A stretch of DNA of 64,000 nucleotides, from assembly GCA_038503065.1 (NCBI GenBank), contig JBCAMK010000006.1, positions 372,001 through 436,000 of the forward strand. Direction: 5' to 3'. The notes beneath the pieces are model-generated. The model saw only the letters and a list, made by a program, of their open reading frames with translations. It was not told where the DNA came from and made no database searches. Origin of the DNA: Paragyromitra xinjiangensis. Taxonomy: Eukaryota; Ascomycota; Pezizomycetes; Pezizales; Discinaceae. The stretch's first letter is position 1, and the number at the start of each line of letters is the position of its first letter. The translations under genes and the position numbers were made by a program. Positions 34,119 to 44,345 of this stretch are shown piece after piece.

Positions 34119-35996
34119 ATGACAGACCGTGTCCTCCGCCCACGTGTAGCAAATACTAGCTACTACATACCACCGATTGATTCACTGCCACCAGCCCATG
34201 CCCACAAGAAGCCATCTTCTAAGATCCCCAAAACCCGCATCATGAAATCTCACTCGCGTTTTCGGAACCGCCAGATTTCCACAAAAACCCCATCGAACAT
34301 TCAATCCTCGCTACCTAAAGCTCCATATTTCGCACCCTTCATACACTCGAAGCCTCTACACAAAGCTCAAAACCGGTTGCCACTCTCTTTGCGTACCCTA
34401 AATGTGATTGGACCACGTCATATCTTTGATTTGTTCTTTTCTAAGGACATTTTGAAACTTATGACACGCAATACAAACCTGTATGCTGCTAAAAAAAGAA
34501 AACAAGACCCACAGAAAGAGGAGAGCAAGCTGGGAAGTCGGTCATGGAGGCCAGTAACAGTGGCGGAATTGGGGTGCTGGTTTGGGATCATAATATATAT
34601 GGGGTTAGTGAAGGAGCCTGCTGTTTCAGACTACTGGCGTGGAGAGCATGATATTTTATGGCCACGCCATGACTTTTGTGACTACATGAGCCAGACCCGA
34701 TTTGAAGAGATCAAACGGTACTTTCATATCTCCCATCCAGATGCACCCAAGCTGTCATCAACAGGGCAACGACTATGGCATGCAAAAGTGGATCCACTTC
34801 TTGATCGACTGCGGTTTGCTTCACAACAGTACCGCATCCCTGAGTCAAATGTTACAATAGACGAGGCTATGATGCGCTTTGTAGGTAGATCCTTTGACAT
34901 CTGCAAAATGCCAGGCAAGCCTATTGAGATTGGGTACAAGTTTCATTGCCTAGCAGATCATGGGTATGTCTGGGATTTCTGGCCGCATTCTGGATCAAAA
35001 GATGGATATGATCCCCTACCTCCGAATGCAACTCAACCCACCCCTGGTGGCCTTACTCCTACTGGGGCCATGTGCCTGCACCTAGCCAAACAGCTCCCAT
35101 ACGATTCCAAAGCCTTCAATATCTATACAGATAACTATTATACAACTTTGGACCTGCTATCAAATTTTCGTGCTATTGGCATTGGTGGATGTGGGACTAC
35201 TAGACGGGACAGGACTGGCTATCCAGAGGAGTTAAAAGTACCCGCCAACTCTGAAACAAAAGTAGAATATCACTTCACTACTGGTGCAGTTGATCGGGGG
35301 GTTGCTACACTACTTTGGTATGATAATGCTCCTGTATCATTGATGACTACATTGCATACCTTAACAGGACGCAATGCTGTGGTCTCAATGGATCGAAACA
35401 GGCCTAGCCGCTCGAATCCTGTTGCAGCCCGAGAGGTATTTAGGGATGCTGCTAGCCTGAAACTCAATATTCCTACTTGTGTTGCAGATTACAATCGCAA
35501 TAAGGTGGGGGTAGATGTGGCTGATCAGTATCGCTGTTACTACTCTACCCAATTAATCACTAGACGCAACTGGTTCCCTATATTTTTTTGGGTGCTAGAC
35601 ACAGTCCTGATTAATGCTTTCATCATATACCGTGATTTAAATCAATATGATGGGCTCCAACACAAGGATTTCCGAATGCAAGTTGCCTGGGAGCTGATTC
35701 TGCAAGGGCCTCGAAAACCTAAGTCTCCTAGCCAGTCAAATCCACCACCATCGGGGCCTTCAATTCCTACCAAAACCTCCGGAACTAATTCTCAATCAGC
35801 TCTGCATCTCCCCGTCTGTGTCTCAGCTGAAGAGAGAAGAGTTTGCTTCTGTTGCCGTAGGAGGGAAAAGGAGGAGGGTGGACTGCTGGATAGTAGGTAT
35901 TTACCAAAGACTCAGTGGAAGTGTGAAGCCTGTGATGAACCTCTCTGCTTAACAGGGTCGCGAAATTGTTTCTATGAGTATCACTGTACTTTCTAA
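34119..35996 (+). CDS. piggyBac transposase, apparently intact
   Basis: Single-exon gene of 625 residues. It has a basic N-terminus, then a DDE_Tnp_1_7-type core from about residue 90 to 530. Predicted catalytic aspartates are D248 (VTIDEAMMRF), D338 (IYTDNYYTT) and D466 (NKVGVDVADQ), matching the three Asp of piggyBac. A C-terminal cysteine/histidine zinc-binding region (CFCCRRR ... CEACDEPLC ... YEYH, about residues 575-622) is the usual end-recognition domain. No stop, frameshift or intron was seen. It is flanked by inverted repeats within 260 and 115 bp, so the element may be or recently have been autonomous. Cut-and-paste transposition is the expected activity. Confidence 0.93.
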   Translation: MTDRVLRPRVANTSYYIPPIDSLPPAHAHKKPSSKIPKTRIMKSHSRFRNRQISTKTPSNIQSSLPKAPYFAPFIHSKPLHKAQNRLPLSLRTLNVIGPRHIFDLFFSKDILKLMTRNTNLYAAKKRKQDPQKEESKLGSRSWRPVTVAELGCWFGIIIYMGLVKEPAVSDYWRGEHDILWPRHDFCDYMSQTRFEEIKRYFHISHPDAPKLSSTGQRLWHAKVDPLLDRLRFASQQYRIPESNVTIDEAMMRFVGRSFDICKMPGKPIEIGYKFHCLADHGYVWDFWPHSGSKDGYDPLPPNATQPTPGGLTPTGAMCLHLAKQLPYDSKAFNIYTDNYYTTLDLLSNFRAIGIGGCGTTRRDRTGYPEELKVPANSETKVEYHFTTGAVDRGVATLLWYDNAPVSLMTTLHTLTGRNAVVSMDRNRPSRSNPVAAREVFRDAASLKLNIPTCVADYNRNKVGVDVADQYRCYYSTQLITRRNWFPIFFWVLDTVLINAFIIYRDLNQYDGLQHKDFRMQVAWELILQGPRKPKSPSQSNPPPSGPSIPTKTSGTNSQSALHLPVCVSAEERRVCFCCRRREKEEGGLLDSRYLPKTQWKCEACDEPLCLTGSRNCFYEYHCTF

Positions 35997-36229
35997 TAGT
36001 TTCCTGTATTTTTTTTGATTTTTTTTGGCCTTGTACGTAGTAATAATAGTTCGCTCGATCTCGTTGCCATGCATCAAAATCACCCGCAAATCAGGCTACG
36101 AGCGAAGGGATATCCCATCATTCCCATGTTGTGTTCATTTCCAATTGTCTGTCGCGCAGAAAGCTTAGCATGCTCAGATACGCTCTAAGGAGAACGAAGT
36201 AATGTGACCCACGGTGAGAGATAAGCGGT

Positions 36230-36830
36230 GTCTAGGCCCACTTGCGAGGCTACGACCACTCGCTCCAGCCTACCTCCTTCAACTAGCTTGAGAACATGCT
36301 CTTCAAACTGAGATGTAGCATAACCTTCGATCGTCACGAATAGTAGCGGAACGTCTGCGACAGCCTCTCCTTGCTAATGGTGGCACTGTATACTCGCCCG
36401 GGGTCAAGTCAGCAAACCAATAATTCATCCCCAATTACTATCATTATATGGCCTACATCCATTGCCCTTCTCACCATATCCGAGCATAAAGATAGGTATT
36501 GTAGTATAACTACCGTAGCCCCGGCATCTCTTAGCTTCGCAGGCCAGAAAGGGAGCAGCGTTTCCCCTCCTCCGGTTGGCAATACTACTACCAACAGGCT
36601 CACACTCTCAAATACCGCCTTTAGCGCGTCAAATTTTCCGTTGGACCTAAAACGCCTCTCATTGACGAACAATGCTATCGTTACACTCTTGCATTTCTGT
36701 TTGGTGATCTCGTTTTCTTGTGCATCTGCTATCGCTCGGCTTGTGAGGGGCGTCCTTATAACTTCATTCCCATATCTCATCACTTCGACATGTGGCCCTC
36801 CTCTAGTAGTGCTCGCTGCATCTAGATATT
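36230..36830 (-). pseudogene. Fragment of a RecQ-like DEAD/DEAH helicase
   Basis: Reading leftwards from about 36830: GGPHVEVMRYGNEV, then KFDALKAVF and VVVLPTGGGETLLPF, which is helicase motif I with Glu (GAA) in place of the essential Walker A Lys. After a stop and a frameshift near 36400-36340 comes VPLLFVTIEG ... FEEHVLKLVEGG ... LERVVV, the segment that normally leads into the DEAH box, which is missing. Similar helicases occur in fungal subtelomeres and some mobile elements. This copy begins within about 120 bp of the piggyBac right end. Confidence 0.65.
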
Positions 36831-38166
36831 CAGCAGAATGTCATCCTCATGCTCATCGTTCCTTGGTTTCGCCATGCCGTCATTTTCAGGAGCCCCTCTC
36901 TAGCTCACATATCCTGCATGATTGGAAATGGTGGTGTATATAGGTAGGATTGGATAGTTCACTTATTAGCGATATGAGATAATCTAGCTGTGAGATGGAA
37001 GGTCAAATAAGTCGGAGTGTTCTGTTCGTCCAATTTGGATCGATAATGTAACCCGCTATCTTCGAGCAGTGGGTTGAATGAATAGTTATAGTGTAGGGTC
37101 ACTAACAACCAATATCAACGTGGGAATTTGTCCGTGAGTATTTCTGTGCGGTATTCAAGCTTGGATACCAGAAATAACCTGGAGAGGAACCCTGAAGAGT
37201 TGTAACCAAACAAAGAGAGTTATTGAATAGAGTCCTGGAATGGAAGTGTATGGGTCGGCAATTGCCCGCTGGTGTGTCGATTTCCCCCCTGCGAACTTTG
37301 CGCCTAATACGACCAATGGTCGCTCATGTCCTCTTAAAGCGGTTTTATCTCTAACTAGGCCCATTAGTATCCAGCGGGATCCCTTAGGAGATCACATACA
37401 CGTATAGCTCGCTGAACATACCTTTTTACTCGTACGTCGCTTAAACATGCCTTTCTATTCACTAGGATCTATCTTCATCATCGAATAACTCAAATAACTC
37501 GCCGATTTTCCCCATGATGACTCCGTAGCGATGCAGCTGCGATGGATGAAAAGGCCAATTAAAAGACACGTTCGCATCAATGGCAATATCTTCCCTCTGG
37601 TGAGCGGATGATGCTGAATAAATTGACACTTATGGCACTGGGCTCGGGATTTTTGGTGCCAAATGCGGTGATGTGGCTTCTCGTTTTGACATGCATGCTG
37701 AGATACCTTGTACGTGATCGGTTCGGTTTGAAATGATGCAGGAGGTCGTTAAACTGAAGGTCGCTGAAAATAGAACTTGAAGAGGAAAGGGGCGGATCAA
37801 AGGAGTAGCAGATTGTCAACAGCGTTCGGGAATGGAGTGCGAGAATTCGGGGTGGTGAAGGCTATGAAGCTAGCAACGTGGCGTTGGGAAATTGGAACGA
37901 CGGAAGAGAAGACAAAGGGAAGAAACTTTTCAGTGACATGACAGATTTTGTTCCGTATCTGCACGCTTATCAAGGCCTGCAGGGGAAACCCTAAATACAA
38001 CCCACTTGCGGTATTATATCTCAGCGGTAGAGTATATCTCCTCTTAGGCTAATGTGCGACTAACGCATCATCAATTCTATGGCCTGTCGCCGCAATTCCC
38101 GTTTTAGTGTTGATTGAATATCAACCACAAGAAGAAAAGCCCAAGAAAAGCACTGCCACCTCCGGT
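36831..38166. other. Intergenic region without a convincing gene
   Basis: Short open frames only, none with a motif. No repeat structure recognised. Confidence 0.45.
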
Positions 38167-38205
38167 GCGTAGCAACCTTCGGTAGTATGGGGCTGGGCAC
38201 GAGAC
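38167..38205 (-). repeat. 39 bp perfect repeat, inverted copy of 4605-4643
   Basis: Identical over 39 bases to the reverse complement of 4605-4643, 33.5 kb away. A related GGCTGGGCACGA piece follows at about 38283 and a partial copy is at 43850-43882. Confidence 0.8.
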
Positions 38206-38903
38206 TATTGCCATACCTGTCCGTCTCCTGAGACAACGAGCTTTCCTACCCCACGCGCTGAAGGACGCTTGGCGCGCAGCACGGGCTGGGCACGAAGCTA
38301 TCCCGCGACTGTAAATGCAGGATGATTGGCAACGGCAATGAAAAAAAACAAAAGTTTAATCCACTTTTCGAATTTAATCTACCCTCATGAAACCGTATCT
38401 CCCCGCAAATACAATTCATTACCTGTTCATGTCTGCTATCCACGAAAACCAAAAGTTCCTTTCCGACGAGGTCCTGAATCTAGCGACCTAATCCCTCTGC
38501 TACCAGCAGCGAGGCCGAGAAAAGACACGCAGCAGCTCTGCGCTTGTGCCTACGCAGAGAGTAGCAAGGGTCACAGGAAGGCATACAAAAACCACCACAC
38601 TTGAAACAGCCTGGCAATCTTGGAGATCAAGTACCTTTATTTGTAGCCTGGGAGGACATTAAAGTAGCCAGAAGCGTGGATTAGATAAAAATGAACGAGC
38701 CTTGAGGGTAGATCAAACCAGATCTTATCCATCCACCTTGAATTAAACCGCTGATACGGAAAGAATGTATATCGATATTAGTGAGATGGGGTGCGGAGAC
38801 AGGGTTTGACCTTAGTCCATGATAGCACAACTAATCAATCTTATCAGAACACAATAGAAGGGTACAGGAACGTGCCATAACACCTGTTTCAACACCATAC
38901 CAC
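38206..38903. other. Intergenic region with a partial repeat
   Basis: A 92-codon open frame at 38326-38604 has no recognisable motif and is probably spurious. The stretch is otherwise featureless up to the SINE at 38904. Confidence 0.4.
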
Positions 38904-39040
38904 CATCAGCCATGGTAGCTTAACGGCTACTGTGTCGCCCAGAGGGGCCGGGGGAACGCAGGTTCGATTCCCTCCCAGGGTAGAGAAATCTTCACGCACT
39001 GGGTTTAGGTCAACAGAAGAACCTGTCTGTGACCTTTTTT
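38904..39040 (+). repeat. tRNA-derived SINE, copy 2
   Basis: Very close to the copy at 31544 (only a few differences, for example TTAACGG in the A box and GGGTTTAGG in the body). A box TAGCTTAACGG and B box GGTTCGATTCC both fit the pol III consensus. Ends GACC followed by a T run. Confidence 0.82.
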
Positions 39041-39948
39041 GTTTTTTAGTGCATTCTCTCTGAAGGCAGAATATCGTTGGATAATCGATATTAATCACCC
39101 ATTACCAAAGGAAGCAAAGAGGGTCTGATTGTCCGATGACGGCTCCCGTACTCCAGAATAAGGGATGATGGAGGTAATATATATACTCCATCCTGAGTAG
39201 GCGTTCCTGTTCCTACTAACTTCTCTCCTCTTTCATGCCATCACCACTACAACTACTAGTGATGTCGCTCACCACCACTTCATCTTCTGATACTAACCCC
39301 AAATTCCTGATCAGCCACATCACAAAAATCTCATATTTCTCCTAGACTCAGACTCAGACCCCTCGTTTGGGGATAAGAACAACCAACCATTCGGACACAA
39401 GTGCAGATTACGAGCGCGAGGTGTCTGCTCGACCGTCGTAAGCTCGCAGAATTTACCATCATGGGAGAGTCATCATGGCGCCTCAAACTTCCCACAGTCT
39501 CCTAGTTACCCCACTCTGGGGCTTTTGAGTTCATCAAATCCTCATTACATTTTGGTTTTTCTCGAAGTCTTCAAATGAGGGAAATATACACTTCTAGAGG
39601 CACTGACGAAACAAAGAATTGCGTGAACCTTGAAGATACAGGAGTTCATGGGCCAATAGAGACAATCTACCCTTTGTCAGGGTAGATAGAAGCTTGAATT
39701 AAAGCCCCGCTCGTCCTAAAATCCAAGTTCCACGAGTCTTGGTTTGATAACTATACTTCTCATGTCCAGCCCAGCCTTGTTGGCGCTAATCACATCTGCG
39801 ATCTTATCAGATTGCCGATTAGGGGTTGTTACCCTAAGGCTTGCTACTTTCTTCTTGATGCGGTCGGTATATATTAAGTCGTAACTCACACGCAACCACC
39901 TGGCTTTGGCCGCTCGTACATAGTGTAGGGGAAAAAAGAAACCAAAAA
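39041..39948. other. Intergenic region, nothing recognised
   Basis: No gene, terminal repeat or tandem repeat could be supported. Confidence 0.4.
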
Positions 39949-40050
39949 ATTCGTGATCGAGGCGGGATTCGAACCCGGGTTGACTAACTAGTTTTTCCAC
40001 GAAATACTTCGAGACCTTATGGTCCTTCACTAACAGCCGCGCCGACAAGC
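39949..40050 (-). repeat. tRNA-like sequence, probably decayed
   Basis: On the minus strand a perfect B box (GGTTCGAATCC) follows CAACCC and is followed by a T run (ATTTTTTGG). The T stem has a mismatch and the A box region is poor, so this is more likely a tRNA-derived relic or a long-variable-arm tRNA remnant than a working tRNA. Confidence 0.4.
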
Positions 40051-40759
40051 AGGAGCAACAGACCTAGGACAACGGTGCGTTCCAAATAGAACTGCCATAC
40101 GTTTATCTCACGATTACTAACATCATCCTGCAGACCCTCGAAACCTCCCCGCAATAACTGCCACATCGTGATCTCTGTACTACCCGGACCATAGAATTAG
40201 ATTTTGGGGGAAGGAAGGAACACTCACCCATTTGAACAAAGAGAGGTTGAACGCATTCGGTATGATATGCCACCGTTGAAGTGACACTAACTTACCTGTT
40301 GAGCATCTTCAGGCAGCTTTGGCGGGTAGAATTTCCAGTGGTGAAACAACTCTGACGTCGGATGAAGTAGATGCTGTCAGGACTTCTATAACATGGTTGC
40401 AACCTACATGGCCACAGGTTCTCTTAGCAGTCCGCTAAGTAATAAGTAAGGGTTACCCCTCGCTTAACCGAGACTTCTCGCCTGCCCATAGAACATTCCT
40501 CAACAGTAAAATATAGTGTCGAGAGCTTGATTGGTTGGGCAACGGCTCTAGCAGATGTCAAAATACAAAGAAACCTTGTTCCCAGCCCGTGCATGCCTGA
40601 ATCTTCTACTTAGTTCTACAATGAGCTTGCCTTCCAAGAAACTGTTTCATACCAGATTATGAAGCCACCTTCAACGCCTAGTTAATATCGATTACCGAGT
40701 GACGTCATGTGCACAATGGCATGCTCAAAAGAAAAGCAAAAGGGCGCAATTAGGCTAAC

Positions 40760-40863
40760 TTGCGAGCCTTAACCCGGTGCGTGAAGAGCGATGTCCCCTG
40801 GAAGGGAATCGAACCTATGTTCCCCCAGGCAACATAGTAACTATCAGGCTCCCATAGCTGATG
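40760..40863 (-). repeat. tRNA-derived SINE, copy 3 (diverged)
   Basis: Reverse complement aligns with copies 1 and 2 from CATCAGC(C/T)ATGG through GGTTCGATTCCC to CTTCACGCACYGGGT. The A box has decayed (GAGCCTGATAG) and the 3' body is only weakly similar. An older insertion in opposite orientation. Confidence 0.7.
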
Positions 40864-43800
40864 ACAGGAAATTTCCTACCGCACTTTATAGGCCTACGAT
40901 ATCCTTCTATGGTGTTTAGATAAGATTTATCAGTAGTACTACCATACGCCTTGGTAACCCAATTTCCGCACTTCCCTTTACTGATAGATATAGACTTGCT
41001 GTTTCCGGCCGCTCTACCACTATCTTACGTCCGTTGTCGCCTCTGGTCTCTATCTTCTCTCTTAGTAACATAACCAATGCTGGAGCTGGGATTGTCCAAA
41101 TGCGGCTTAAAATTGGGGTCATCGCAGCAAGCACTCTCACTATATTCGCAATTCAAGTTCCTCTAGTACTCAATTGCCCCTCAATCAATGTTCGCAACGG
41201 GGCAGTCCGTCTGATTCTGACCCTAGGACTACACAGACTAGCTTGTAGTCCGTCCTAACCAGAGCTCCTAGACGGAGTATGGACTACACAGTAAGGGCAC
41301 CGACTACCGCCCACCCTATAGGCCCCTCTTGGTGCTCCTTGGCAGCCTCGGCATATTTTTATTAGCCCAAATCTCCAGATATCCTCAGGGATCTACAAGG
41401 TGAAGTACTGTTAATAGAGTCAGGGCAAGGATCGCGGGGCCCTATGGTCTCACGGTCACCTGCAGCGCTGTGGATCCCCAACACTGGACGGACTATATAC
41501 CATAGTCCAGCCCAGTCCTAGCTTTCTGTAGTCCGTCTGTAGGGCCCTACCGTCCGCCCCGGCCCGTTACAAACACTGTCCTCACCCGGGCTGCCGCCAG
41601 TTTCTGGTCCCCATCGCCCATGGGATTCCAGGTACCCATGGTAGGCGAACGCGAGTACACGGCCTGCAGATTTCATGCATGCACACGTTTGTAAAAATCT
41701 CTTATTTCTCGGATTTAGTTTATTTATGTTTCTTAGTGGCTTAGGCTAAGGGAATCATCATAGTTTCTGAGTGGCAGGCTGCACCCTGTTGCAGGGACGA
41801 ATACCGAGAAAGTATCATCTCCTTTCTGTTATTTCGGTAGCTTCGTTACACGGGAGGGAAACGAAATACTAGCGGAGTGCTCTAGTTGTATGAAAATACA
41901 GGTTTCGTGCCGGTAGTGTGCCTGGTGGCACCGCTAGATATGCATATTATTACAGCTAGTAGGCTCCACAAAACATTTACGGTGATGCGCTGGCCATAAT
42001 TCATTCAAAAACATTAGTACATTCATCTTGTGATAGTAGTTCTGTGGCGTTCCTGTAAGGGACTTGAAAAAGCGCCCGTGCCGCCTAACAAGAAGTAAGC
42101 AGGGTACTCGTGGTCTAGGATAAGAACCTGAAAACATGGGTGGTGAATTTGTATGGCGAAATATCCGTGCACCACTCCGTAGCATACAAAGCCACACGCC
42201 CCACGTTTTCAGGTTCTTTCCTAGACTATGAGTATCATGAGCACGATCGACCTATGAAGCACAAGATGGGAAGAAGCCATACAGTACTTCCTGGGGTCGG
42301 GGAATCTCCAACGCCTCAAACAGATCTTACCAATCAGTTTGCCAATTCTCGCGCCACCGCGTTCTCAACCCCTGGCAAGACGGCAGCTCGGCTAAAAGAC
42401 CGAACCTCGGCAAAGCTTGTTTTGCACATGACTTATCACATTCTCGAAGCGGCTGATCTAAGTTAAGCATTGAACACTGTGACGAGCCGCGACGGGCCGC
42501 GACGGGCCGTAGTAAATTAGAGTTAAGCGAGCTACCCCACACACGAATCGGAATATTCGCCGTTTACCGTTCTCTCGATGTCAGGTAATGGGGAAGGGAT
42601 TTCGCACCCCTTCCCTGGCCATTGGAATCTTACCCATCTGCAAGCTAAAGTTCTTGTAGCGTGGTGCTTTGTGAATAGGATTTTATTGGCCCATAGTTAA
42701 GAGTGCACGCCCATTTACCCCGCACATAAATTCTTTTGTGCGGTAATTAACCCCACTTCAGCTCTGAAATCCAGCTGAAAACCACCGTGCTGTAAGTGCG
42801 TGGGTACAAGGGCTCACTTTTGTGACATGCTTGCAGCATGTCATGTTGCCCGGAGAATTAGTTCTGACGCAAAAGGCTCAGAGAGCATTTTATGGTACTA
42901 GTATCTCCGATTTATGATTAGAAGTGCCACTCACGATCTAGCGGCTCAGAATTTTGAGTGATAATTTCTAATATGATTGTATGCCCCACCTACCGTCTCA
43001 AAACAGTTCCCTGTCTGTTATGCAAGGCGTTAAACCAGCCTGTTGCAGATATATGTGGCTAGCCATTGCTGTATACTCGAGTCAAGGGGGTGAAAATGGG
43101 GCTGCGGGGGTGTCCCCTCTATCAGATCACCGTACACAAACTGTTAGACTTCCATATCCCTTGTCTCGGTAAAGTAGAACCTCGTTGCCCAATCATGGCA
43201 ATGTTAAATGCGAGTTGGCCGAATCTCAGTACTAAGGGTAGACCCAATCCCAGCGATGGTAATTGAGCGGCATCGTAGGCTCAGTGATTTAACGGAGAGT
43301 GGTGCTCGTTCCCATCCTCATCGCTTATGGGTGCGGTGTGCTGGAGAGAGAATCGATAAGTTAGTAGATCAATGCCAAGCATCACCCGCCACCTCACTAG
43401 CAGAACCAAGATGATATAAATTTTACGAATTTTTGCGCCATGACGTGGTACCAAAGCCCATGATTACCTACCGTTAAGATGGCGCCTATGCATCAACACT
43501 ACGGCGATGGAGGGATTCAGCTGCCATTTGCGTTGTAATCTATTCAACTTGGTTTACCCATTGAGCGTCATGCATTAAACCAACAAGCATAGAAATCAAT
43601 ATGAGTATAGATTATGGACTCAGTCTGGGATTCTAGCCCATTTCGAAATCGCCAAAGTTTTATGTGAACGCCCTAGTGCGGGATAGTCACTGAAATATTT
43701 GAAATTATCTGTTGTGTGGAATCCTGGCTTAAAAGCAATGGAAAATATAACATCTTATTTTGGGCTTGCTGGGGCTAACGTGGGTGCCGATAATAATAGC

Positions 43801-44345
43801 AAATTTTATTTCGTAGGAAAAGGTAATGACCATGGAGCAAAAAGTGTTGTGTAGTCTTATGGGGCTGAGCACGAGACTATATTGCATAGTGAATATTCTT
43901 CCTGGAGAAGTGGCCAGGCTTACCCGGAACTATGTGCGCGGATCGTCAAGTGGATGCTGGGCCATTAATACCTTAGCTTGCTCTGAATCTAGGGGTTCCA
44001 GAAATGAATTCACGCATACAAGGGTATCATACGCGGCAGTTTCCCGCATATGTCGTGCATGCAGCGCGGTAAAGCTGCAGAAACCATAATCCTTCAGCGC
44101 CGTAGGTTGTTGCATAGAGGTATCGCCCTTATCTTCAGTTGTGATAACGGCGGTTATTCATGTGGCATTGGATCCCATCTCCCAGGGGCACTGATTTCTC
44201 CTTCTAAGCGGCGAACCCAAGCTTGCTTTGTTCTTCTATTTAAACTCGTCAATCTCACTTCTTGCTTCTCTTCAGATTACCATCCTCTATCAATTCCACA
44301 ATATTCTTTACGTACTATTTTAGTAACCGACCTTTGAAGCACAAC
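40864..44345. other. 3.5 kb intergenic region, no gene supported
   Basis: A GC-richer part at 41200-41640 repeats TAGTCCGT/ACGGACTA-type pieces. About 43850-43882 is a partial copy of the 39 bp repeat. Open frames up to 116 codons have no recognisable motifs. A TATTTAAA near 44237 lies about 110 bp upstream of the glucan lyase start and may be its TATA box. Confidence 0.45.

Larger units (their letters stand above)
33865..36109 (+). mobile_element. piggyBac-type transposon
   Basis: Terminal inverted repeat TATCCCTTCGCTCGTAGC (left from 33862, right ending 36112 on the opposite strand; the element proper begins CCC at 33865). It encloses one intact piggyBac transposase. The expected TTAA duplication is not present; the flanking tetramers are CTAT and ATAT, so the site is either atypical or mutated. 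Confidence 0.75.

Noticed and set aside
42140..42466. 108-codon frame
   Set aside because: No motif, no intron structure and no repeat partner; likely chance.
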